64,000 nucleotides of DNA from the NCBI GenBank assembly GCA_017311185.1, contig JAESUZ010005532.1, positions 548,482 to 612,481 of the forward strand, written 5' to 3'. The stretch is from Proteles cristata cristata. Lineage: Eukaryota > Chordata > Mammalia > Carnivora > Hyaenidae. The notes under the pieces are model-generated. The model saw only the letters and a list, made by a program, of their open reading frames with translations, ran no database searches and had not been told where the DNA came from. Every line of letters begins with the position of its first letter. Position 1 is the stretch's first letter. A program made the translations under genes and the position numbers. Of this stretch, positions 59,701 to 64,000 are shown piece by piece.

Positions 59701-62700
59701 TGGGTCCCTGAGAGACAGGCTTTGCGCTGAAATCTGGAGGGTGAGCAGGAGAGGGAAGGGCACCGGGCAGCGGGACCAGCACGGGCAAAGGTCCTGTGGT
59801 GGGTGGCTGGAGCCAGAGTGGGGAGCCGGGCTGGGAGGAGGCTGGAAAGGAGTGGGGGGCAGAGACCCATGGCTCCGATAAACCTTTTAGGAGACCCTGG
59901 GCCAACCACGGCAGGGGTGGCATCATCTGACTTGCTGACTGTGAAACCCCCTTAGGCCACACCCGGACTCTGGGCCCCTAGAACTAGCATCACTGCCAAA
60001 TGCCTGGGTATGCCCACGTCCCCGGGCCTGGTGCCCCCTCCCGCCCCCACAGCTCAGTCGCTAAGTACACATTCAGAGGTTTATCATGCAAAACACACTG
60101 AGGCAATTTAGAAGAAAATACACACTAAGCGTGCCCAGAGTGCATACGTGGTATGTTGTGTAACCCTTCACCCTTGCTGTGGGCCCTGGCTCTGATGCTT
60201 CACACAAGAGTCTCTGCTTGTGAAACCCTAGTGGGTGCATCCAGCAGGCTGGTGCTGCTGGACGGATGGGTGGGTGGAAGGATGGGTAGATGGATGGATG
60301 GATGGACGGTGGATGGATGGATGGATGATGGATGGATGATGGATGGATGGACGGATGGATGGTGGATGGATGGTGGATGGATGGACGGGTGGTGGATGGA
60401 CGGATGGACGGTGGATGGATGGATGGGGTGGTGGATGGATGGTGGATGGATGGACGGTGGTGGATGGACGGATGGACGGTGGATGGATGGATGGGTGGTG
60501 GATGGATGGATGATGGGTGGACTGATGGATGGATGGATGGTGGATAGATGGATGGGTGGGTGGATGGGTGGGTGGATGGGTGGGTGGATGGTGGGTGGTG
60601 GATGGATGGTAGATGGATGGATGGGTGGTGGATGGATGATGGATGGATGGTGGATGGATGGTGGATGGATGATGGATGGACGGACGGATGGATGGATGGA
60701 AGGAAAGGATGTGGATAGGTGAATGGACAGGTGAAGCATGGGTGCATGGATGGGTACGTAGACGGATGGGTAGAAGGAAGCATGGACGAAGGGATGGATG
60801 GACGGATGGAGGGATGACAGGTACGTGACTGGGAAGACGGATGGACGGTGGAATTTACACTGCTGAGGCCAAAGCCTGCGGCTTCCAGCCCTGCTCCCTC
60901 AAGCCCTGCCCCGCCCCTCCCCCGCGGGTAGTAATGGGGATTTTCTACTAAGTCCACGGACGTTCTCTTCCTTCTCAAAACTTCCCTCGAAGGGAAAGAG
61001 GGACCTCCCAAAGCTGCGGGTACGTAGCGTCACGTCCCTAACGCTTTTGTTCTTAGTTCAGAGCCATGTGGGCTCAGGATGGACACCCTGCGGGGCCGGT
61101 GTCCAGCCTGACCTCTCAGCCTCAGCTGCCTTCTGTCCCCGTGGCCCCGCCCCGGGAGCGACACAGACAGGCCTGTGCACACTCACCCGAGGCTGCTGGT
61201 GTAGGCCTGGCCCACGACACAGTCATCCGGTGGGGACAGGGGGTTAAACCAGAAGTTGGCAAAGCACTTGTTGGCATCAGGCTCTGAGGAGGGAGAGCGC
61301 TCAAATCCGTAGTCGCTGGAGGAGGGAACAACAGCAGTCAGGAGCTTGGCCCGGGGACCTCACAGCAATGAGGCGCCCATTTGTGGGGACACTCAGCCAA
61401 GTCCACACAGCCCTGTCCAGTCTGAGGGCAGAGCTACATTCCAGGTGAGAAGACATGCAGAGGGGATTCTGGGAACTCAGAACACTGAGCCCAGCATGGG
61501 TGTCCTGGAAGGCTGCCTGGAGGAGGTGCACTGAATCTCAAAGGAAGCGCAGTAGACAGGCAGGAGATGAGAGGGGAGGGCACCGCACAGGGGGCCCCCT
61601 CGGTGCTGGTGCAGGGAGGTCCAGGGCCAGGCGGCCAGCACACAGGGGGGAGCTGAGGAGGTGGGCGATGGGCCAGAGGCCTGGTGAACCAGATTCTGGA
61701 GGTCGGGGAAGGGCTCAGGCTGCTCCCCTACTCCTGGCGTCCCCTCCCACGTGTGAGCAGCCCCGGCAGTGGTGGCGCCCACGTGCCGTGAGCTGCGCTC
61801 CCCGCGCCGCCGCTGGACCGCGTGCCTGGCCCCAGCGCGCAGGATGCGGCGGCGGGAGGAGGGGGCTGCAGTCCGGGCGCGGCGGCCGCCGGGCGGTGAG
61901 GTCCTCACCACAGGAAGTCCGACTCCCGGCACCGGCACACCCGGGACTCCAGCGCAGACGTGAAGCTCTTCCCCTTGACGCACCAGGATGTGGGCTTTCT
62001 CTTCCGGAAACTTCTCTGCTGGCCCATGATGCAGCGGTCACCCTGCAGCGGGGCGCTGGGTAAGGAGCCGGCCGAGAAGGGTCGACCGCTCTCCACCGGC
62101 TGCTGGTCTCGTCCTTCCCCGGAAATACCTGATTCTCCGCCCGCTCGGCAGCCCGCGGGGCAGTGTCCCCTTTCACAGAGGGGGAAACTGAGGCCCAGCA
62201 GGGCACGTGGGTGCCTGAGGTCAAGCGGGGACGGCCTCCCTCCCAACCCCACCCACCAGCGTCCCTTAGCACCCACTGCGTTCACGCCCCCCTGGGCCGG
62301 AGGGGTCCCGGGTTGCTGGAACCCAGGAGAGCGAGTCTGCGTTGAGGGTCTCGGGGTCCCCTCCGGGCCCCAGGGCGCATGCCCGGTGCCCAGTGCGGCG
62401 CTCGGAGTCGCGGCCCTTAGGGCTCAGGTGCGCATGCGCGGGCCCTGGGCGTGGGCTCCCCACAGGCCCCGCCTCCCGCACGGGGCGGGGCGACAGGGAC
62501 AGGGGGCAGGAGCCTCTGCTCCTCCCGCCTGACCCCGAGCTTCCCCCTCACACCTTTGGCACCACAGCCTGCAGCCCTCGTTGATTCCACTTAGTGTGCC
62601 CGTCCCATTGTGTGTTCTAGAAGCACCCGTGTGTCTGAGACTCTGGGCGGCCGCCTGGGCCCACGGGGCGTCTTAGGCAACACGACACAGGCGCCGTGTG

Positions 62701-63301
62701 GCCCCTGGATCTGTGACAGACTCCTGGGCACCGGGCTAGCCAGCGGCGCGCCGGCGGCCAGAGGGGCTCTGGGCCCGAGCCGGGGTGGGTGGCAGAGGGA
62801 CTCCAGCCCGCGCCGGGGGTGGGGGCAGAGGGGCCTGGGCCCGCGTCGGGGGCAGAGGACCTGGGCCCACGCTCGGGGGTGGCAGAGGGACCTGGGCCCG
62901 CGGCGGGGGTGTGGGGGCAGAGGGACCTGGGCCCGCGGCGGGGGTGTGGGGGCAGAGGGGCCTGGGCCCGCGCCGGGGGTGGGGTGTCAGAGGGACCTGG
63001 GCCCACGCCGGGGTGGCAGAGGGACCTGGCCCACGCCGGGGGTGGCAGAGGGACCTGGGCCCGCGGCGGGGGTGTGGGGGGGGCAGAGGGGACTGGGCCC
63101 GCGGCGGGGGGGGTGGGGGTCAGAGGGGCTGGGCTCAGTGGCTGGGGGTGCAGAGGGACCTGGGCCCGCGCCCCGCCCACCTGCAGGTCGCTCAGGTGCC
63201 AGGCGCTGTAGTCGTCCTCGCCGCACGGCCGGGAGAACGACGGCCGGAAGTCCACCTTGACGAGCTCCCAGTCCGAGCGGAAGCTGATGTGGCCGAAGAC
63301 G
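40483..63301 (-). CDS. SORCS2: SORCS2, partial: last thirteen coding exons (C-terminal 536 residues)
   Basis: SORCS2 is a type I membrane sorting receptor of the VPS10P family that binds proneurotrophins and acts with p75NTR in neurons. Exons on the minus strand, in order: 63301-63181, 62042-61909, 61315-61187, 59263-59092, 54130-53944, 53446-53313, 52403-52280, 51141-51029, 50019-49894, 47374-47275, 46756-46654, 42778-42675, 40547-40483. Their 1612 bases are one split base plus 536 codons and a stop, all in phase. Visible parts are the end of the VPS10 propeller, a module with exactly ten cysteines (10CC), PKD-type domain, membrane-proximal region, one transmembrane helix at residues 457-477 and a tail ending in SYLVS. 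The signal peptide and most of the propeller lie to the right of the window. SORCS1 and SORCS3 are excluded by the tail and the AFAP1 neighbour. Confidence 0.97.
40548..42674 (-). other. SORCS2: Last SORCS2 intron
   Basis: GC-rich. MIR-like fragments lie near 41495-41580 and 41815-41945. A reverse CTCF-like motif is at 40854-40868. Long open frames in several registers lack homology or exon structure. Confidence 0.75.
41815..41945 (+). mobile_element. MIR-type fragment
   Basis: gcctgggtttggatgcgac, gggtgaatgacttcacctctc and cttaaaaagtgggac keep the MIR order. Confidence 0.6.
42675..42778 (-). CDS. SORCS2: SORCS2 exon, cytoplasmic tail part 1
   Basis: One split base, 34 codons and one base: [19 protein letters not shown], then [15 protein letters not shown] before gtgagg. 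It holds most of the short tail, including VYAQM, a tyrosine-based sequence that could take part in sorting. If the following intron were retained, 14 different residues would be added before a stop at 42634-42636. Confidence 0.96.
43430..43660 (-). mobile_element. Possible MLT1-type LTR fragment
   Basis: gaataaaggtggcacatgtc, cctccaggctgaaacacttaa, gtgacttggtccttccagaac and ctctcttccccctgctggg run in the order of an old MaLR LTR. Its exact orientation is uncertain. Confidence 0.45.
44398..44545 (+). repeat. Pyrimidine-rich (CCT/CTT) tract
   Basis: About 148 bases almost wholly C and T with CCTCCT and CTTCTC motifs. On the SORCS2 sense strand it is a GA-rich purine tract, capable of triplex formation. 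Confidence 0.75.
45655..45760 (+). mobile_element. L2-type LINE fragment
   Basis: gagctcctactcatccttcag and ctcctcagggaagtcctccc are hallmarks of the L2 3' end. Confidence 0.55.
46375..46440 (+). mobile_element. MIR-type fragment
   Basis: cctctctgagcccagacttcc followed by tcatctgtaaaatgg, the conserved MIR end. Confidence 0.6.
46654..46756 (-). CDS. SORCS2: SORCS2 transmembrane exon, ending at a GC donor
   Basis: Two split bases, 33 codons and two bases. SRRLGGGGG precedes a hydrophobic helix beginning [12 protein letters not shown] and ending VFILY, followed by the stop-transfer KFKR. Only an exon end at AAAAG (46654), with intron start GCAAGG, keeps frame with the next exon, giving KFKRKRPGRT. 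A GT at 46636-46635 would shift the frame. Confidence 0.93.
47275..47374 (-). CDS. SORCS2: SORCS2 exon, juxtamembrane ectodomain
   Basis: 33 codons plus one base: [18 protein letters not shown], then [15 protein letters not shown] before gtgaga. It directly precedes the transmembrane exon. Confidence 0.95.
47375..49893 (-). other. SORCS2: SORCS2 intron
   Basis: A MIR fragment (47485-47530, tcagtttcctcatctgtaaaa) is the only clear repeat. The rest is GC-rich anonymous sequence. Confidence 0.75.
49894..50019 (-). CDS. SORCS2: SORCS2 exon, membrane-proximal region with basic RKRS motif
   Basis: 42 codons, phase 0-0: [19 protein letters not shown], then [17 protein letters not shown] before gtacct. 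The dibasic TRKRS sequence is a candidate proprotein-convertase site about 130 residues before the C-terminus. Confidence 0.95.
50020..51028 (-). other. SORCS2: SORCS2 intron with L2 fragments
   Basis: 50385-50450 (ggcaaactcctattcaccctt) and 50590-50760 (ctgtctgtgagctccccaggg, aggacagtgactgtgtcctg) are L2-like 3' ends. The rest is unremarkable. Confidence 0.65.
51029..51141 (-). CDS. SORCS2: SORCS2 exon, ectodomain
   Basis: Two split bases (completing Asp) plus 37 codons: [17 protein letters not shown], then [17 protein letters not shown]. The donor is gtgccc, weaker than the others but with an intact GT. Confidence 0.95.
51142..52279 (-). other. SORCS2: SORCS2 intron
   Basis: A MIR fragment at 52060-52150 (ttttacagatggggaaactga) and a doubtful L2 remnant near 51390-51430. 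Nothing else recognised. Confidence 0.65.
52280..52403 (-). CDS. SORCS2: SORCS2 exon, ectodomain
   Basis: 41 codons plus one base: [19 protein letters not shown], then [14 protein letters not shown]. FxDTGxxxVxVxA is again a PKD-like strand pattern, suggesting a second related fold. The donor is gtgagc. Confidence 0.96.
52404..53312 (-). other. SORCS2: SORCS2 intron with L2 fragment
   Basis: 52960-53110 contains cccctcctccatgaagccttc and later cacctctgtccccaggaaaa, typical of L2. The rest is anonymous. Confidence 0.65.
53313..53446 (-). CDS. SORCS2: SORCS2 exon, domain after PKD
   Basis: Two split bases plus 44 codons: [19 protein letters not shown], then [19 protein letters not shown] and IGHSLQ. 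Two N-glycosylation sequons are visible. The upstream intron contains a CAC/CAT triplet repeat. Confidence 0.96.
53447..53943 (-). other. SORCS2: Short SORCS2 intron half-filled by a triplet repeat
   Basis: This 497-base intron is about half occupied by the CAC/CAT repeat at 53519-53763. It separates the PKD core exon from the next ectodomain exon. Confidence 0.9.
53519..53763 (+). repeat. (CAC)n/(CAT)n trinucleotide repeat
   Basis: Long runs of caccaccaccaccacc interspersed with catcatcat and cgtcatta. On the SORCS2 sense strand it is GTG/ATG. Length-polymorphic behaviour is likely. Confidence 0.92.
53944..54130 (-). CDS. SORCS2: SORCS2 exon, PKD domain core
   Basis: 62 codons plus one base: [16 protein letters not shown], one N-glycosylation sequon (VNLTLT), then [20 protein letters not shown]. 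The YxVDxGDG and YxxPGxYxVxVxAxN patterns are diagnostic of PKD folds. The donor is gtaagt. Confidence 0.97.
54930..55250 (+). mobile_element. Old interspersed repeat, family not resolved
   Basis: gtgtggccgtatttggacac, agggtctctgcagaag, agttaaggtgaggtcatgctg and gagctccagagctgcgagag follow in order a very common old mammalian repeat. I cannot name it securely. Confidence 0.55.
57585..57730 (+). mobile_element. MIR-type fragment
   Basis: ctctgtcactcgttactgtg, tggcttcgggtcaggcacc and cctcagtttccctgtttgc keep the MIR order. Confidence 0.6.
57913..58136 (+). repeat. Minisatellite, seven 31-33 base units of two types
   Basis: Units start gtcctggggg and end ggggagcagg. After a variant first unit, two types alternate: A with tctccctccag and B with cctccctcttg, in the order A-B-A-A-B-A. 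The 224 bases are nearly uniform, which suggests recent expansion. Confidence 0.93.
58288..58518 (+). mobile_element. Carnivore SINE, plus orientation, with target-site duplication
   Basis: tggacgcctggggggctcag head and a long A-rich tail. AAAAGACCAGAGGAG (58273-58287) and AAAAGACCAGAAGAA (58519-58533) flank it. Confidence 0.93.
58658..58852 (+). mobile_element. Carnivore SINE, plus orientation, diverged
   Basis: agggcacctggggaactccg head, gggttcgagccccgcattgg replaced at several bases, and aaataaataaataaac tail. Confidence 0.9.
59092..59263 (-). CDS. SORCS2: SORCS2 exon, last 10CC cysteines and start of PKD domain
   Basis: Reads [14 protein letters not shown], then [17 protein letters not shown] and ends FVVRQEQ before gtgagc. 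It contributes the ninth and tenth cysteines and the first strands of the PKD-type domain. One split base plus 57 codons. Confidence 0.96.
59264..61186 (-). other. SORCS2: SORCS2 intron with tetranucleotide repeat
   Basis: Dominated by the GGAT repeat at 60262-60850. The flanking sequence shows nothing else. Confidence 0.8.
60262..60850 (+). repeat. (GGAT)n tetranucleotide array, ~590 bases
   Basis: Imperfect ggatggatggatggat interrupted by ggtgg, gacgg and tgat variants. On the sense strand of SORCS2 it is (ATCC)n. It is the largest simple repeat in the window. Confidence 0.95.
61187..61315 (-). CDS. SORCS2: SORCS2 exon, 10CC cysteines 6-7
   Basis: Completes the split Cys, then [17 protein letters not shown] and [15 protein letters not shown], ending AYTSSL plus GG before gtgagt. 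It has one split base, 42 codons and two bases. Confidence 0.96.
61316..61908 (-). other. SORCS2: SORCS2 intron
   Basis: 593 bases between two 10CC exons. No repeat recognised; CpG-rich near 61780-61900. Confidence 0.7.
61909..62042 (-). CDS. SORCS2: SORCS2 exon, 10CC cysteines 2-5
   Basis: Starts [16 protein letters not shown] after a ctgcag acceptor. It carries four cysteines plus a Cys split across the donor (SDFL, then TG before gtgagg). Length is 134 bases. Confidence 0.96.
62043..63180 (-). other. SORCS2: SORCS2 intron with minisatellite at its donor
   Basis: The half nearest the upstream exon is filled by the GC-rich minisatellite (62772-63178). 62160-62200 has a MIR-like cagagggggaaactgaggccc. 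Confidence 0.8.
62772..63178 (+). repeat. GC-rich minisatellite, about 12 units
   Basis: Units of roughly 27-40 bases: gggcccgcggcgggggtg, tgggggcagaggg, then acct. The last unit merges with the donor of the SORCS2 exon at 63181. Strong G-runs lie on the + strand. Confidence 0.93.
63181..63301 (-). CDS. SORCS2: SORCS2 exon, end of VPS10 propeller and first 10CC cysteine
   Basis: One split base plus 40 codons: [18 protein letters not shown], then [19 protein letters not shown]. It holds the first of the ten 10CC cysteines. The donor CTGCAG before gtgggc is abutted by a GC-rich minisatellite. Confidence 0.96.
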
Positions 63302-64000
63302 CTGGGGAGAGGGGAGGCGGGGGGATCGGCTCAGCAGGCTCATCCGGACCCCAGACCACGCTCCCCCTTGCTCCGCGACACCTCGCCGGCCCTGGCAGGG
63401 GCCCCTGGGGCCATCCCTGGCACCCTCTCCCCCCAGCACGGCGCCAGCCGGCTGCAGGCGTGAGCTCCTGGCGCGGGTCTCCCCACAACCGTCATGCATT
63501 GTCTGTGGCCCCCGGGTTGCAGGGGTGGGGTCATCCCACATGCCCCCCCACCCACCCAATGGACCAGGAAGTGGGTGCAGAAGTGTCAGGAGCCCCAGGC
63601 CCCAGCAGCCGCCGGGCCCTTGCATTGCCTCCCAGGGTCCATGCTTCCGTTTAGCAGAATGGCGGGAGGTCAGGTGACTGCAGGGGCGCGTCTCCCGCCC
63701 GGGTCAGCCGCACCGGGCAGTGGGGGCAGGGGGTCTGTGCCGCAGGCCCCCAGCGCTGCAGAGCCAGGCCGGCCATCCAGAGTCAGGAGTCGGCACACTG
63801 ACTCACAGCGGCAGGATGGGAAGGACCCCAGCCTCAGCGAGGGAGGAAGCAGAGCAGTACCCTGGGTGCTCTCCAGAGGCCAGCCCTTTACCGGGCACCC
63901 ATGATGTGCTGGGGGCTCATATACACTGTCGGGTCTAATCCTCACCACAGCCTTGTGAAATGAGTCCACTCCTATTTTACAGAAAGGGAGACTGAGGCAC
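63302..64000 (-). other. SORCS2: SORCS2 intron (partial) with MIR fragment
   Basis: 63870-64000 shows gtctaatcctcaccacagcc, attttacagaaagggagactg and aggcac, a MIR element cut by the window end. Otherwise nothing recognised. Confidence 0.65.

Noticed and set aside
60073..61011. 312-codon open frame on the - strand rich in HPSIHPS repeats
   Set aside because: It is the translation of the GGAT tetranucleotide array and has no independent support.

Overview
The window is mammalian nuclear DNA, most likely from a cat-family carnivore (Felidae). Nine copies of a tRNA-Lys-derived carnivore SINE in its feliform version are scattered over both strands. Several have intact target-site duplications. 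The rest is GC-rich, CpG-rich intron and intergenic sequence with many simple and minisatellite repeats, as expected of a gene-dense, subtelomere-like region. There is no bacterial or phage character, CRISPR array or operon.

Two protein-coding genes can be read exon by exon, and they converge tail to tail. On the + strand, 2697-26015 holds the last nine coding exons of AFAP1 (actin filament-associated protein 1): second PH domain, tyrosine-rich segment, the 77-codon cassette of the AFAP-120 isoform, leucine-zipper coiled coil and actin-binding C-terminus. A long 3'UTR follows to a poly(A) signal at 29758. On the - strand, 63301 down to 40483 holds the last thirteen coding exons of SORCS2, a VPS10-domain sorting receptor: end of the propeller, ten-cysteine 10CC module, PKD-type region, membrane-proximal region, transmembrane helix and short tail. 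The 5' parts of both genes lie outside the window, AFAP1 to the left and SORCS2 to the right. The arrangement matches human 4p16.1, where SORCS2 and AFAP1 are convergent neighbours, with the window in the opposite orientation. Every exon junction was placed by hand; all exon phases agree and both reading frames stay open to their stops.

Layout: 1-2696 AFAP1 intron; 2697-26015 AFAP1 exons and introns; 26016 to about 29785 AFAP1 3'UTR; about 29786-38200 intergenic; about 38200-40482 probable SORCS2 3'UTR; 40483-63301 SORCS2 exons and introns; 63302-64000 SORCS2 intron. I see no third gene. The two genes are neighbours by synteny and share no pathway.

The most interesting signals concern splicing. 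A (TG)23-T5 tract sits directly at the acceptor of an in-frame AFAP1 coiled-coil exon, the same architecture as the CFTR TGmTn tract. A non-canonical GC donor follows the SORCS2 transmembrane exon, with a frame-breaking GT decoy 18 bases further on. The AFAP-120 cassette carries two tandem YDN motifs. A GC-rich minisatellite runs right up to a SORCS2 donor. I did not identify a new biological system beyond these.
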